The notes: generated from the letters alone by a model not told the origin. 64,000 nucleotides of DNA from Streptococcus sciuri (GCF_024814375.1 NZ_JANUXX010000002.1:62001-126000), one strand, 5' to 3'. Shown: positions 1 to 9,716, counted from the stretch's first letter. Program-made: numbers and translations.

Positions 1-32
1 AAAGCTGTGGGTAACTTTAGGCGAGTAACAAT

Positions 33-59
33 AAAAAGGATACTTAATGTATCCTTTTT
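33..59. terminator. Terminator after nrdG
   Basis: Perfect 11-bp arms (33-43 and 49-59) with a 5-nt loop; the arms begin with A-run and end with T-run, so the hairpin can stop transcription on both strands. It lies just beyond the nrdG stop codon and closes the nrdD operon. Confidence 0.8.
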
Positions 60-66
60 ATTTACA

Positions 67-678
67 TCAAATATTACGACTAACTTGCTCAAAAGTTTTA
101 CCGTGTCCATCGTTGAGCTTATCCCAGATAATCACTTTATTAGAAACTAAAGATTTTTTGACATCAATAATTCTCTGATTATAAGATCCTCGGAATTGCA
201 AAGTCAGATCCTTTTTTTGAATATCAAATCGCCCATCTACCAAAATATCAATAAAACTAAGCATCTCTAACTTATCCTCTGTCTCAAACATCAACTCTTC
301 CCAAGTATAGCCGGTCCAAGACCAAATGTCCTTTTCAGGCAACTCCGAACGCACACGCTTAAGCAGAGGAATCAAAATTCCTGTATTTAAAAAAGGTTCA
401 CCTCCAAGAAGAGTCAAGCCCTGTACGTAAGGTTGTGACAAATCCGCAATAATTTGTTCCTCTAGCTCCTTTGTATAAGGTATACCAGCCTTAAAAGACC
501 ATGTCGCCACGTTATAACAACCTTTACAGTGAAATTGGCATCCTGATACATAAAGCGAATTACGAACACCCTCACCATCTACAAAGTTAAAGGCCTTATA
601 ATCTATGATATGCCCTTGACTGAGCTCCTCGCTTTTCCACTCTCCTGGTTTTGGTGTATTCCAGTTTGTTTTCTCCAT
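67..678 (-). CDS. nrdG: Anaerobic ribonucleoside-triphosphate reductase activating protein
   Basis: Radical-SAM activase (203 aa) that installs the glycyl radical on NrdD. Seen: the CxxxCxxC iron-sulfur motif (CQFHCKGC, about residues 47-54), the N-terminal block VDGEGVRNSLYVSGC and the LLGGEP motif near residue 91, all typical of NrdG. It is the last gene of a minus-strand operon nrdD - small ORF - GNAT - nrdG; the spacing to the GNAT gene is 17 bp. Length is normal for the family in streptococci. Confidence 0.95.
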   Translation of the reverse strand: MEKTNWNTPKPGEWKSEELSQGHIIDYKAFNFVDGEGVRNSLYVSGCQFHCKGCYNVATWSFKAGIPYTKELEEQIIADLSQPYVQGLTLLGGEPFLNTGILIPLLKRVRSELPEKDIWSWTGYTWEELMFETEDKLEMLSFIDILVDGRFDIQKKDLTLQFRGSYNQRIIDVKKSLVSNKVIIWDKLNDGHGKTFEQVSRNI

Positions 679-695
679 AGCACAGTACTCTCTTT

Positions 696-1193
696 CTAAG
701 ACAAAGTGATGATATAGCGCTCTATGTCCTTTTGTTTATCTATATACTGTCCACCATTTGCCAAGATAACCAAACGACTTGCTACGTTTCTTTCATGACA
801 AGTGATAAGTACTTCTGTTATATTTTTAGACTTTGCTTCTAGCAAACCTAACCGTAGCTGCTCCTTAGCATAACCTTTATTCCGTTTGCTTGGACGAATA
901 GAGTAGCCTATATGCCCACCTTTTTGAAGCAATTTGTCATTTAAACGCAAACGTAAGTTCAAAAAGCCAAGTGCTTGATTTTTTTCATTGAAAGCAACAA
1001 ATTGAATGAAAGGGACGAAGTCTTTAGGGAGATTCAATCCCATTTCAGCAGCGGATAAACTTTCTAACCAGTCTTCGTAGTCCAACTCAGGCTTATAAAA
1101 GCCACCATCCATAGCACTTCTTTTCTCTTGAAACTCCGCAATCATCTCAAGTATAGCCTCTTTGTCATTTGGATTTGGTCGTCTTAACTGCAT
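696..1193 (-). CDS. GNAT-family N-acetyltransferase
   Basis: 165-residue acetyltransferase with the GNAT fold; the acetyl-CoA loop is seen as RPSKRNKGYAKEQLRL around residues 102-117. The ATG at 1193 is preferred because it is preceded by a good ribosome site (GAGAGGAATAAT); an in-frame upstream ATG at 1253 has none and would run back to the preceding small gene. Substrate is unknown. It is embedded in the nrdD-nrdG operon, an arrangement common in streptococci, though no direct role in nucleotide reduction is known. Confidence 0.85.
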   Translation of the reverse strand: MQLRRPNPNDKEAILEMIAEFQEKRSAMDGGFYKPELDYEDWLESLSAAEMGLNLPKDFVPFIQFVAFNEKNQALGFLNLRLRLNDKLLQKGGHIGYSIRPSKRNKGYAKEQLRLGLLEAKSKNITEVLITCHERNVASRLVILANGGQYIDKQKDIERYIITLS

Positions 1194-1258
1194 ATTATTC
1201 CTCTCAAATCTTGCAACACTCCATACACTAAGAGTGGAAGTAGCAACCTCCACTCTTC

Positions 1259-1393
1259 TTACTTGGTATGACCTGCTTTTTTCAGTAACGCCTGAACACG
1301 CTCTTTTTTAGTATTAACGAAGCCCTTTACTTGTTTTTCATGAAACCGTTCAATTTGAGCTTGCCCCTTATAATCTAATTGATATTTTCCCAT
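1259..1393 (-). CDS. Small conserved-type protein of nrdD operon (44 aa)
   Basis: Open frame of 44 residues beginning MGKYQLDYKGQAQIERFHEK and rich in Lys (basic). It starts 17 bp after the nrdD stop, is in the same direction as nrdD and fills the gap before the GNAT gene exactly, with a GGAG-like ribosome site (TTAGGAGCTATC) ahead of the ATG. No known domain recognised; streptococci often carry a small ORF at this place. Function unknown. Confidence 0.75.
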   Translation of the reverse strand: MGKYQLDYKGQAQIERFHEKQVKGFVNTKKERVQALLKKAGHTK

Positions 1394-1410
1394 GATAGCT
1401 CCTAACTGTA

Positions 1411-3609
1411 CTATTCACCTGCGTAATGAATGGTTGAACCATTCATGTGTTTGACACGCGCTGCAATTTCTTTGTGACGTCCCTTAACCATTGGACGCGC
1501 TTGTGGGTTACCGAGATAACCACATGTTCGTTTCACCACATCTACCGTCTTAGGATCACTATTGTCACAGTTTGGACACATAAAACCACGCTCTGTTGGT
1601 GTAAAATCACCCTCAAAACCACAAGCATAGCACTTGTCAATCGGCGTGTTGGTTCCAAGATATCCCACACGATCATAAGCATAGTCCCAGACCGCTTCGA
1701 GCGCTTTAGGATTTTGTTGGAGAACAGGATATTCACAATAGTGAATGAAACCACCAGACGCTCCAGCCTGTGGATAATCTTTTTCAAATTCCAGCTTCTC
1801 AAAAGGTGTAGGATTTTTACGAACATCGTAGTGAAAAGAGTTAGTGTAGTATTCTTTATCAGTGATATCTTTGACAATACCAAATTTCTCCGTATCAAGA
1901 CGGCAAAAACGATCTGTCAAGCTCTCAGATGGCGTTGAGTAGACTGAAAAATGGTAATCGTACTCATTAGACCACTCATCACACAAGCGCTTCATCTGAC
2001 GAATGATGTCTACTGTGAAAGCTTTGGCTTCTGGATTATGCTCCCATTTGCCACCATAAAAGACACTTGCCACTTCGTAAAGCCCAATATAGCCCAAAGA
2101 TACAGTGGCACGTCTGTGTTTAAAAAGACTGTCGACATTATCGTACTTTCCAAGACGTTTACCAAAGGCTCCGTATTGATAAAGAATTGGAGCATTAGCA
2201 GGAATGGCTTCTTTGACACGTTCTATGCGGTAAACTAAAGCGTCCTTAGCCACAGCCATACGTTCATCAAAAAGCTGCCAAAACTTAGTCATATCACCTT
2301 CAGACTCCATAGCAATACGAGGAAGATTGACGGTCACAACACCTAGATTCATGCGTCCAGAGTTAACCTCAACGCCATTCTCATCTCTCCAGCCTTGCAA
2401 AAACGAACGACAGCCCATCGGTACCTTGAAAGAACCTGTCAATTCAATAATCTTATCATAAGATAAAACATCTGGGTACATACGCTTAGTGGCGCACTCC
2501 AACGCAAGCTCCTTGATATCATAGTTTGGTGTTCCTGGCTCTAAATTCAATCCTCTCTTCAAAGTGAAGATAAGTTTTGGAAAGATTGCTGTACGATGTT
2601 CAGATCCAAGCCCTTGAATACGAATATTCAAAATCGCTTTTTGAATTTCACGCTCAAACCAATTTGTTCCAAGCCCAAAACCAAGAGAAGTAAAAGGTGT
2701 TTGACCATTTGAAGTAAATAGCGTATTGATTTCATATTCTAAAGACTGCATGGCATCGTAAATATCTTTTTTAGTTTTAGTCTTAGCATAGGCTTCTCTT
2801 TTGTTCTCAGCCACCCACTCTTTAGCATCTTTTAGATGCTTCTGGTAATTCAACTCAGCATAAGGCGCTAGCACTTCATCAATACGGTCTGCCGAGCAAC
2901 CACCATACTGACTAGAGGCAACATTAGCAATGATTTGTGAAATTTGTGCAGTCGCCGTCTGAATAGACCGTGGACTTTCAACCTCCGCATTCCCAATCTT
3001 AAAGCCAGAACGCAACATGCCCTCAAAATCAATCAAACAACAGTTCGTCATCGGTGTATAAGGGCTATAATCTAAATCATGGTAGTGAATATCTCCTTTT
3101 TGATGAGCGTTAGAGACATGTTTAGGCAACATTTTTAGCCCAATCGATTTCCCCACAATACCTGCAGTCAAATCGCGCTGAGTGTTAAAAACATCACTAT
3201 CTTTATTGGCATTTTCATTGACAACTGTTTGGTCTTTATTGAGTAGCTTTTCAATCGTAAAGTTAATGTCCGTAGCTTGCGAGCGAGCAAAATCACGCTG
3301 AGTTCGATAGTTGATATACTCTTTAGCAATCATATACTCATTTGCTGCCAGCAATTCATGCTCCACAATATTTTGAATTTCATATATTTTAATATCTTGA
3401 CTAAAACGACTGTAAATTTCTCTAACCACACGATCAGCAACTTCTTTAAGCTTTGCCTCAACAAGCGGACTAAAATCAACGACTTGATTACTAGCTTTTA
3501 ATAACGCTTTATATATTTTATCTTCATCAAAACAAACAAGACGACCATCACGTTTGATGACCTTGATTTGGGGATATTGAGTCACCGTACGTTTTTCCAA
3601 TGTTATCAT
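1411..3609 (-). CDS. nrdD: Anaerobic ribonucleoside-triphosphate reductase (class III)
   Basis: 732 aa, full length. Reduces ribonucleoside triphosphates to deoxy forms without oxygen, after activation by NrdG. Seen: an N-terminal ATP-cone (IKVIKRDGRLVCFDEDKI, about residues 15-32), a C-terminal zinc site of four Cys (CYACGF and CPNC, about residues 660-685) and the glycyl radical loop RTCGYLG near residue 700. First gene of its operon. A promoter and two NrdR-like boxes lie upstream, suggesting control by the NrdR repressor. Confidence 0.97.
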   Translation of the reverse strand: MITLEKRTVTQYPQIKVIKRDGRLVCFDEDKIYKALLKASNQVVDFSPLVEAKLKEVADRVVREIYSRFSQDIKIYEIQNIVEHELLAANEYMIAKEYINYRTQRDFARSQATDINFTIEKLLNKDQTVVNENANKDSDVFNTQRDLTAGIVGKSIGLKMLPKHVSNAHQKGDIHYHDLDYSPYTPMTNCCLIDFEGMLRSGFKIGNAEVESPRSIQTATAQISQIIANVASSQYGGCSADRIDEVLAPYAELNYQKHLKDAKEWVAENKREAYAKTKTKKDIYDAMQSLEYEINTLFTSNGQTPFTSLGFGLGTNWFEREIQKAILNIRIQGLGSEHRTAIFPKLIFTLKRGLNLEPGTPNYDIKELALECATKRMYPDVLSYDKIIELTGSFKVPMGCRSFLQGWRDENGVEVNSGRMNLGVVTVNLPRIAMESEGDMTKFWQLFDERMAVAKDALVYRIERVKEAIPANAPILYQYGAFGKRLGKYDNVDSLFKHRRATVSLGYIGLYEVASVFYGGKWEHNPEAKAFTVDIIRQMKRLCDEWSNEYDYHFSVYSTPSESLTDRFCRLDTEKFGIVKDITDKEYYTNSFHYDVRKNPTPFEKLEFEKDYPQAGASGGFIHYCEYPVLQQNPKALEAVWDYAYDRVGYLGTNTPIDKCYACGFEGDFTPTERGFMCPNCDNSDPKTVDVVKRTCGYLGNPQARPMVKGRHKEIAARVKHMNGSTIHYAGE

Positions 3610-3629
3610 ATCTTTCTCCTTTGACTTTT

Positions 3630-3698
3630 ATTATAACACGATAATCAAAAAAATCAATATATTGTATCAATAATCATCACATGACACAAGATATTGAT
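3630..3698 (-). promoter_or_regulatory. nrdD promoter with paired NrdR-type boxes
   Basis: Minus-strand promoter: -10 TATAAT at 3630-3635, 16-bp spacer, -35 TTGATT at 3652-3657. Two copies of the NrdR core CAATAT(A/C)TTG lie at 3655-3664 and 3687-3696, their centres 32 bp apart (three helical turns). The family consensus is acaCwAtATaTwGtgt, and paired boxes about 31-32 bp apart are its known arrangement. The proximal box overlaps the -35, consistent with repression. Confidence 0.8.
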
Positions 3699-3705
3699 TT
3701 TTTCA

Positions 3706-5244
3706 TTATTTTTTCTGATAAAGTGTAAAGCTCTTTACATTACTCACAGAGATAGCTTTGTACTCTTTATCAAGCATGTTGGAAACACTCTTTGGCAACG
3801 TCATAGATTTATTAACTACAATATAAGCTGCATCAGCCTCTAACAAACTATCCACCAAGTTTTTTTGATTTGTTTTATTATGCGTATTGACCATAGGAAG
3901 AGCAAACGATGAATTTGTCTTTAGCTTACTATCTGTATAAATAGTTGCGACTGTATCCCAAGCATAGATGGTATCATCACCTGAGGTTTGTTTGGCAAGA
4001 TAATGAGACGTAAGTAAACGTTCATGATTGATCGAGGTCATAGACAACACACGATACCCTAAATGCCCTATCGCAATAACCACTAACAAAGCGGTTAAAT
4101 AAAAACCACGCCTGATATATGTAATAACTACCTCAAACATACCTTCATTCTTTGATCGACGTCGACTACGATCTCGAAAATGAGATGCTGTTAAAATCAA
4201 GCCATATATGGTTAAAGGAAGCAAATGATAAAGACAATAGTCGCTAGATAACAAAGCTAAAACAAAATAAATAAACGCTGTTATCCCCAACAAAATAGTT
4301 ATGAATCTATGATTTTTTCGTTGAAAAATACCAGACAATCCACGGAGGAGACCAGTTCCTAAAGCTACTGCTAACTGTAAAATGAAAGCTAAAATAAAGT
4401 TATCCGAACCCATAGCAGGGCTAATAAAAGGGTAAATAAAAGCTTGATTAATGTAAGGTGATAAGATTTGTAAATTAAAGATGAAATAACCTGCTGTATA
4501 GATGACTAACAATGCTCCGAAAATAATACAGAGCAATTGGTAAAATCCTCGTGCAAAATGCTTATAACTAATATTATAAATACCAATAGTCACAAAAGAT
4601 AATAGCCAAAAAACAAGAGATTGTGGATCAAATAAAAGGGCAAAAGCACTGATAAAGCCATAAAGAACAAAGGCTTCATCATTGATAATCCCTGCAAAAT
4701 AGCGCAACAAAAACCAAATACCAATCAGAACAAAAGGCATACCAAATTGGCTTGGATATAAACCTCCAAAACCCAGCAGCAATTGTAACAAATAAAAGAT
4801 AAAAGCAAAAGCTAATGTAACATCACGGCGCACTGAAAGGTAGTAAACAATCTTATAAAAATAAAGACCGGATGTATAGAAAAAGATAAGCTGAAAAGGT
4901 ATCAACCAAAACAATGACCCTAACCAATCACTAACCAAAATTAGCAAGTAGTAAAAAAAGCCACCTGTTGCAAAGACATCGCTATAAGGCAACTGCCCTT
5001 TAACCATCATCACTCCAGTATAGAGACTCTCTGATTGCCAACCATTAGCATATCCTGCCAGAAAAGGTACAGCAATACTACATATGCTAACCACTAGACT
5101 TAGCAATAACAAATAAAAGCGGTGAAGACTCGGTACTCTAAAATTACGGTCATGATTACGTCTCTCACCAACACGGTAAGAACGAGAAAGTCTGCTAAAG
5201 TTTTCCTTTGTTTGCCCTAAAGAGGGTTCTGATATATAGCTCAC
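3706..5244 (-). CDS. Multi-pass membrane protein, GT-C glycosyltransferase-like
   Basis: 512 aa with about ten to eleven hydrophobic helices and a C-terminal extracytoplasmic-type domain of about 120 residues. The stretch GQLPYSDVFATGG near residue 83 resembles the G-x-x-P-Y-x-D motif in the first loop of GT-C (ArnT/PMT-like) lipid-linked sugar transferases. That points to a cell-envelope sugar transferase, but the substrate cannot be read. It is separated from nrdD by the nrdD promoter region, so it is a unit of its own with a few bases to the NrdR boxes. Confidence 0.7.
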   Translation of the reverse strand: MSYISEPSLGQTKENFSRLSRSYRVGERRNHDRNFRVPSLHRFYLLLLSLVVSICSIAVPFLAGYANGWQSESLYTGVMMVKGQLPYSDVFATGGFFYYLLILVSDWLGSLFWLIPFQLIFFYTSGLYFYKIVYYLSVRRDVTLAFAFIFYLLQLLLGFGGLYPSQFGMPFVLIGIWFLLRYFAGIINDEAFVLYGFISAFALLFDPQSLVFWLLSFVTIGIYNISYKHFARGFYQLLCIIFGALLVIYTAGYFIFNLQILSPYINQAFIYPFISPAMGSDNFILAFILQLAVALGTGLLRGLSGIFQRKNHRFITILLGITAFIYFVLALLSSDYCLYHLLPLTIYGLILTASHFRDRSRRRSKNEGMFEVVITYIRRGFYLTALLVVIAIGHLGYRVLSMTSINHERLLTSHYLAKQTSGDDTIYAWDTVATIYTDSKLKTNSSFALPMVNTHNKTNQKNLVDSLLEADAAYIVVNKSMTLPKSVSNMLDKEYKAISVSNVKSFTLYQKK

Positions 5245-5294
5245 ATGTTCTCCTGTCGTTGTAAAGTTTTTTCTATATTACAGTATAGCAAAAA

Positions 5295-5414
5295 CTAATG
5301 TTTAGTCAATTTCTTTCGGAGTTTGACATAGTAGCGCATCTCCCAAAAAGAGTGTAAAATCTTGCTTTTATAAGCTGTTAAAAAAGCTTTTTCTTTTTTA
5401 CTCAATGTTTTCAC
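5295..5414 (-). CDS. Small basic protein (39 aa, GTG start)
   Basis: Open frame of 39 codons beginning VKTLSKKEKAFLTAYKSKIL and ending in a Lys/Arg-rich tail (KLRKKLTKH). A strong ribosome site (AAGGAG, 6 bp before the GTG) supports translation. It lies 50 bp upstream of the membrane protein gene in the same direction, so the two could share a transcript. No family recognised. The good ribosome site and composition argue for a real gene, but length makes this uncertain. Confidence 0.5.
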   Translation of the reverse strand: MKTLSKKEKAFLTAYKSKILHSFWEMRYYVKLRKKLTKH

Positions 5415-5469
5415 AATAAACTCCTTACGTAGCATCATTTATTCATTCGTAAAAACACTTGGTAACAAA

Positions 5470-5496
5470 AAAAGAAAAAGGGTAAAAATTCCCCTA
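5470..5496 (-). terminator. Weak terminator after DUF1292 gene
   Basis: On the minus strand a G4 block followed by AATTTTTA, then CCC and a long T-rich tract, just beyond the stop codon of the DUF1292 gene. The stem is short and imperfect; the T-run is good. Confidence 0.4.
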
Positions 5497-5502
5497 TCCC
5501 AT

Positions 5503-5799
5503 CTAAGCTTCCTCATCCATAAAGCTGTTGAACACTTCCTCAATCATATCCCACTCAGCATCAGAATCTTCTGGGATTGGCTCCAAATTACCCTCACGTC
5601 CATCTTCACTCTCTGTAAAGGAATAAGCTTGAATCTCAATTTCACCAGCTTCATCCTCTTCTGCCCCAGCAGGAACAAGCAACACATAGTTTTTACCAAA
5701 TTGTTCACGACCATCAATCGTTAGCAAAATTTCAAATAATGTTTCATTTCCTTGATCATCTACCAAGGTCACCATTTCGTGTTCATGAGTATGTGCCAT
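5503..5799 (-). CDS. DUF1292 (YrzB-family) protein
   Basis: 98 aa, very acidic (Glu/Asp-rich throughout), with the family pattern [19 protein letters not shown] at residues 10-28 and the segment [24 protein letters not shown]1292 proteins are small cytoplasmic proteins of unknown role, nearly always linked to ruvX and ireB as here. Last gene of the ireB-ruvX-DUF1292 unit. Confidence 0.92.
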   Translation of the reverse strand: MAHTHEHEMVTLVDDQGNETLFEILLTIDGREQFGKNYVLLVPAGAEEDEAGEIEIQAYSFTESEDGREGNLEPIPEDSDAEWDMIEEVFNSFMDEEA

Positions 5800-5839
5800 T
5801 TTCTCTCTCCTCTTTATAACAAAGTAAAACCATAATGTT

Positions 5840-6259
5840 TTAAATTGTACGATCTAAATAATTTTGTAAGATAAGCTGTGCTGCTAACTTATCAATCACT
5901 TTTTTACGTTTACCACGACTAACATCAGCCTGCTCAACTAACATGCGCTCTGCTTGAACAGTTGTTAATCTCTCATCTTGATAAGCAACGGGGATTTGAA
6001 AAATTTCTTTTAGCTTCAATCCGTAAGATTGGCTCGCCTCAACACGAGGACCACTCGTATTGTTCATATTTTTAGGCAAACCAACCACAAACTTGTCCAC
6101 TTGATACTCTTTAACCAACTCAGCTAAACGCTCAAACCCAAATTCACCAACCGCTTCATCAATTTTGATGACTTCAACACCTTGAGCCGTAAAACCTAGG
6201 GGATCACTGATTGCAACACCGACTGTCTTAGATCCAACGTCTAATCCCATTATTCTCAT
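5840..6259 (-). CDS. ruvX: RuvX/YqgF family Holliday-junction resolvase-like nuclease
   Basis: 139 aa, RNase H-like fold. Seen: [19 protein letters not shown] at the N-terminus (first catalytic Asp), GLPKNMNN near residue 79 and YQDERLTT near residue 97, the conserved blocks of the family. In E. coli the homologue takes part in 16S rRNA 5'-end processing; a DNA-junction role has also been proposed. The start overlaps the ireB stop by 4 bp (ATGA), so the two are translationally coupled. Confidence 0.94.
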   Translation of the reverse strand: MRIMGLDVGSKTVGVAISDPLGFTAQGVEVIKIDEAVGEFGFERLAELVKEYQVDKFVVGLPKNMNNTSGPRVEASQSYGLKLKEIFQIPVAYQDERLTTVQAERMLVEQADVSRGKRKKVIDKLAAQLILQNYLDRTI

Positions 6260-6522
6260 AAATCAATCCCATTTCCTTTGAGATAAAATTTAACCACTTC
6301 CTCAACAATTTCATCGCGTTCGTACTTACGTAACTTATTACGTGCATCATTATAACGAGGGATATAAGCTGGGTCTCCGCTAAGCACGTAACCAACGATT
6401 TGATTGATAGGATTGTAGCCTTTCTCCTTAAGAGAACGATAAACGGTAGTCAAGGTCTCGCTAATTGCTTTTTTATTACCATCATCAAGATTAAAACGGA
6501 CAGTTTCATCTGTAAATCCCAT
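6256..6522 (-). CDS. ireB: IreB-family regulatory phosphoprotein (UPF0297)
   Basis: 88 aa beginning [18 protein letters not shown]. IreB of Enterococcus is a substrate of the PASTA kinase IreK and tunes cephalosporin resistance; the streptococcal homologue is expected to be phosphorylated on Thr in the block [11 protein letters not shown]. The start at 6522 is chosen because homologues begin MGFTDET and a GAAGGTG ribosome site precedes it; an in-frame ATG at 6543 adds seven unconserved residues. Confidence 0.92.
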   Translation of the reverse strand: MGFTDETVRFNLDDGNKKAISETLTTVYRSLKEKGYNPINQIVGYVLSGDPAYIPRYNDARNKLRKYERDEIVEEVVKFYLKGNGIDL

Positions 6523-6619
6523 ACTTACACCTTCTTTCTTCAACTTCTAATAAGCTCTATTATAGCTTATTTCTAGCTTTTCCACAAGCTGAAAGAACAA
6601 GAAAAGTAGACAAAAATAT

Positions 6620-6641
6620 AAGAAGCCCTAAGTGGCTTCTT
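6620..6641 (-). terminator. Terminator after spxA
   Basis: Perfect 8-bp stem (AAGAAGCC / GGCTTCTT) with a 6-nt loop, followed on the minus strand by TTATATTTTT. Lies just after the spxA stop codon. Confidence 0.6.
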
Positions 6642-6650
6642 ATTCCTATA

Positions 6651-7049
6651 TCATAGAGCAGCTCGCATACGAGCTTCTGTATTTTCAACGTCACGAATAG
6701 AGCGTGGCAAGAAAGCACGAATATCATCCTCTTTGTAGCCTACCTGTAGACGCTTATCATCAATCAAAATAGGGCTTTTCAAGATGCGAGGATTCTCTTG
6801 AATCAAATCAATCACTTGACTTAAACTCAAATCTTCAATATTGCAATTGAGCGCTTTTGCATAACGATTTTTGGAAGAGACAATACTTTCAATACCATTC
6901 TCTGTTTTTGATAATATGCTTAAAATTTCTTGCTTTGTTATGGGTTCTTTTCCAAGGTTCTGTTCTTTATAAGGAAGTTGATGAGCATTTAACCAAGTCT
7001 TTGCTTTTTTACAACTTGTGCAACTTGAAATCGTATAAATCTTAATCAT
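6651..7049 (-). CDS. spxA: Spx-family transcriptional regulator
   Basis: 132 aa of the ArsC/Spx family. Spx binds the RNA polymerase alpha subunit and adjusts transcription under oxidative stress. Seen: redox CxxC motif C10-T-S-C13 and the block RILKSPILIDDKRLQVGY near residue 89. ATG at 7049 is chosen by homology (MIKIYTIS) and the GAGGATG ribosome site; a GTG at 7061 is rejected. Position next to recA matches SpxA of other streptococci; two paralogues are usual in the genus, only one is in this window. Confidence 0.92.
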   Translation of the reverse strand: MIKIYTISSCTSCKKAKTWLNAHQLPYKEQNLGKEPITKQEILSILSKTENGIESIVSSKNRYAKALNCNIEDLSLSQVIDLIQENPRILKSPILIDDKRLQVGYKEDDIRAFLPRSIRDVENTEARMRAAL

Positions 7050-7108
7050 GTTCATCCTCACTTTCTATCCTATGATACTGATTATTCTAACATATTTCTT
7101 GGAAATAA

Positions 7109-7132
7109 AAAATAGGTCCCTAGACCTATTTT
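7109..7132 (-). terminator. Terminator after recA
   Basis: Perfect 10-bp stem (AAAATAGGTC / GACCTATTTT) with a 4-nt loop and a T-run on the minus strand; also A/T-symmetrical, so it may act in both directions. Confidence 0.8.
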
Positions 7133-7168
7133 AGAAAAATCAACTTAACATTAAAACTCTTTGAAACC

Positions 7169-8371
7169 CTACTCTTCAATTTCAATCGTATCATCAAGAT
7201 CAAGAACTACTTCATCAGCTCCAGTCTCATTTTCAATACTTGGCACTTCATCATCTTTTGATTGGTCAGATGTTGCCTTTTTATCGACTTTTTCAGTTGT
7301 ATTTACCTCAGCAACTTCGTCTTCTGTAATCATACCATAATGAAGACGAACTTTACGATCAATTTCCCCAAAAACTTCTGGATGTTCAGCCAGATATTTT
7401 TTTGAATTTTCCGACCCTTGCCCAATCTTTTCGTCGTTGTAAGAGTACCACGATCCTGCTTTCTTTATTATGTCAAGATCACTTGCAATTCTTAATAACT
7501 CCCCTGTCTGCGAAATCCCTTCGCCATACATAATTTCGACATAGGCTTCCTTAAATGGTGGAGCAATCTTATTTTTAACAACTTTAATTTTAGTTTCTTT
7601 ACCAACATTGGTATCTTTTTTGTCACCAGTTCCTTTGATTTGTGTATTTCCACGTACATCAAGACGAACAGAAGCATAGAATTTGAGGGCACGTCCACCT
7701 GGAGTTGTTTCTGGATTACCAAATGAAATCCCCACTTTTTCACGCAACTGGTTGATAAAGATAGCAATAGTCTTTGTTTTATTAATTGATGCACCTAACT
7801 TACGCATAGCTTGACTCATCATACGGGCTTGAAGACCAACGTGAGAATCACCAATGTCACCATCAATCTCTGCACGTGGCACCAAAGCAGCAACAGAGTC
7901 AACAACCACCAAGTCAATAGCACCAGAATCAATCAATTTTTCAGCAATCTCAAGTCCCTGCTCACCAGAATCTGGCTGAGACAAGAGAAGCTCATCAATA
8001 TCGACCCCTAAAGCAGCAGCATAAGCAGGATCAAGAGCATGCTCTGCATCAATAAAAGCAGCAATCCCGCCTTCTTTTTGAGCTTGCGCTACAGCGTGAA
8101 GAGCAACAGTTGTTTTACCAGAACTTTCAGGTCCATAGATTTCAATGATACGCCCCTTAGGATAACCACCTGCTCCTAAAGCAATATCAAGGGCAAGCGA
8201 GCCCGAGCTCATGACCTGTACTTTTTGTTCCGCACGCTCCCCTAAGCGCATGATAGCACCCTTACCAAAATCTTTTTCTATTTTTTTTAGAGCTTCTCCT
8301 AAGGCTTTCTCACGCTCTTCGCCAAATTTTTTCTTAATTTCTTCTGGTTTTTTATTTACTTTCTTAGCCAA
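7169..8371 (-). CDS. recA: Recombinase RecA
   Basis: 400 aa DNA-dependent ATPase for strand exchange and SOS-type repair. Seen: Walker [10 protein letters not shown] near residue 80, the [19 protein letters not shown] block, and MMSQAMRKL / INQLREKVG of the DNA-binding loops. The C-terminal tail (about residues 345-400) is very acidic and longer than in many bacteria. It follows cinA in the same direction with a 67-bp gap, so it is probably co-transcribed with cinA, as in other streptococci where competence induces both. Confidence 0.98.
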   Translation of the reverse strand: MAKKVNKKPEEIKKKFGEEREKALGEALKKIEKDFGKGAIMRLGERAEQKVQVMSSGSLALDIALGAGGYPKGRIIEIYGPESSGKTTVALHAVAQAQKEGGIAAFIDAEHALDPAYAAALGVDIDELLLSQPDSGEQGLEIAEKLIDSGAIDLVVVDSVAALVPRAEIDGDIGDSHVGLQARMMSQAMRKLGASINKTKTIAIFINQLREKVGISFGNPETTPGGRALKFYASVRLDVRGNTQIKGTGDKKDTNVGKETKIKVVKNKIAPPFKEAYVEIMYGEGISQTGELLRIASDLDIIKKAGSWYSYNDEKIGQGSENSKKYLAEHPEVFGEIDRKVRLHYGMITEDEVAEVNTTEKVDKKATSDQSKDDEVPSIENETGADEVVLDLDDTIEIEE

Positions 8372-8438
8372 ATCATTCTCCTTATCTAAAAAATTAACAG
8401 CAATACCTTAGTTTTGCAACGTCTCATTATACCAAATT

Positions 8439-9698
8439 CTAACTATTTAATAAAGATTGACGCACCAGATTAAAAGCATAAAGTGTGCTAATATAGCGCA
8501 CATCACTTCGTGTACGACCTCCAATCAAAACTTTTAGAGATTGTGTCTTTTCTTTCGTGGCGATTGCAATGAAGACTGTTCCCACCTGCTGACCTTCAAG
8601 TTCCTCTGGTCCAGCTACACCTGTCAAACCAATACCTATATCAGATTCCATTAGACGTCTTGATTGCTCTGCCATCTTTTTAGCTGTAAAGTTACTCACA
8701 ACACCATGCCTTTTCAGTTCAGACAAAGGAATATCTAACATTCTTGCTTTTTCCTCTATGCTATAAGTGACATAACCTCCTTTAAAAACTTGAGAAGAGC
8801 TAGGAAAATCAGTTAACATCGATTGAAATAAACCTGCAGTCAAACTCTCTGCTGCCGTAATTGTTTTACCTTGTTCTTTTAGCAAACTAAAGACCGTCTT
8901 AGCCAAGCTATTATCATCTCCATAGCCGTAGAAAAGATCCTTCAGCAAAACACCGTCTAAACTAGTCACAGCCAAAATATCTGCTTCTAAAGCATCTAAC
9001 TTAGCATTCGCTTCTTCTTGACTACATGCCTTAGTAGACAATCTCAAAGTGACTTCACCTGTCTTAGCGTAAGGAGCTATCGTTGGGTCAACTTGATTCT
9101 CAATAAGCGAATCCAAAATAGTTGCCAGCTGGCTCTCCCCAATCCCAAAGAAACGTAACACACGAGAATAGAGTTGCATATGTTCAGTTGAGATTAAGGG
9201 AATCAACTCCTCTGATACCATTGGTTGTAACTCACTTGGCGGGCCAGGAAGTACCACATAACGAACGCCATTTACACTCAAGTAACCTCCCACAGCAAGA
9301 CCTGTTCTATTTTGAAGAGGAGTAGAGCCCTCAATAATTTGCGCTTGACGCTCATTATTGGATGTTCTCACATGTTCTGGACGTAGCGCAAAAAAGGCAT
9401 CCAATTTTTGACTAGCTTGTCGATCAAAAACAAGCTGGCGTCCCAAAAATTCCGCTAATGTTTGCTTGGTTAAATCATCTTCAGTCGGACCCAGACCACC
9501 ACACAAAACTATCAAATCACTACGTTTTGATGCTAACTCGATAACCGACAATAAACGCTTTCGATTGTCACCAACAGACGTTTGAAAAAAAACATCAATT
9601 CCTATCTCTGCAAACTTCTCAGATAAAAACTGCGCATTGGTATTTAAAATTTGTCCTGTTAAAATTTCTGTCCCAACAGTAATTAGCTCAGCTTTCAT
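8439..9698 (-). CDS. cinA: Competence-damage inducible protein CinA
   Basis: 419 aa. N-terminal MoaB/MogA-like domain ([26 protein letters not shown] near residue 70) and C-terminal amidohydrolase domain ([16 protein letters not shown] near residue 283; GLTGVAGP). Family members act as NMN amidase and/or ADP-ribose pyrophosphatase; in competent streptococci CinA helps localise RecA. ATG at 9698 is used: AGGTGG precedes it, and the GTG at 9707 lies inside that ribosome site. Confidence 0.95.
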   Translation of the reverse strand: MKAELITVGTEILTGQILNTNAQFLSEKFAEIGIDVFFQTSVGDNRKRLLSVIELASKRSDLIVLCGGLGPTEDDLTKQTLAEFLGRQLVFDRQASQKLDAFFALRPEHVRTSNNERQAQIIEGSTPLQNRTGLAVGGYLSVNGVRYVVLPGPPSELQPMVSEELIPLISTEHMQLYSRVLRFFGIGESQLATILDSLIENQVDPTIAPYAKTGEVTLRLSTKACSQEEANAKLDALEADILAVTSLDGVLLKDLFYGYGDDNSLAKTVFSLLKEQGKTITAAESLTAGLFQSMLTDFPSSSQVFKGGYVTYSIEEKARMLDIPLSELKRHGVVSNFTAKKMAEQSRRLMESDIGIGLTGVAGPEELEGQQVGTVFIAIATKEKTQSLKVLIGGRTRSDVRYISTLYAFNLVRQSLLNS

Positions 9699-9716
9699 AT
9701 TAACCACCTATCTATT

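Noticed and set aside
2..28. Possible 3' end of a plus-strand gene (KLWVTLGE then TAA) before the first terminator
   Set aside because: Only eight codons are visible; cannot be supported from the window.
1447..1938. Long plus-strand frame opposite nrdD
   Set aside because: Shadow of the strong minus-strand gene; no ribosome site or family pattern.
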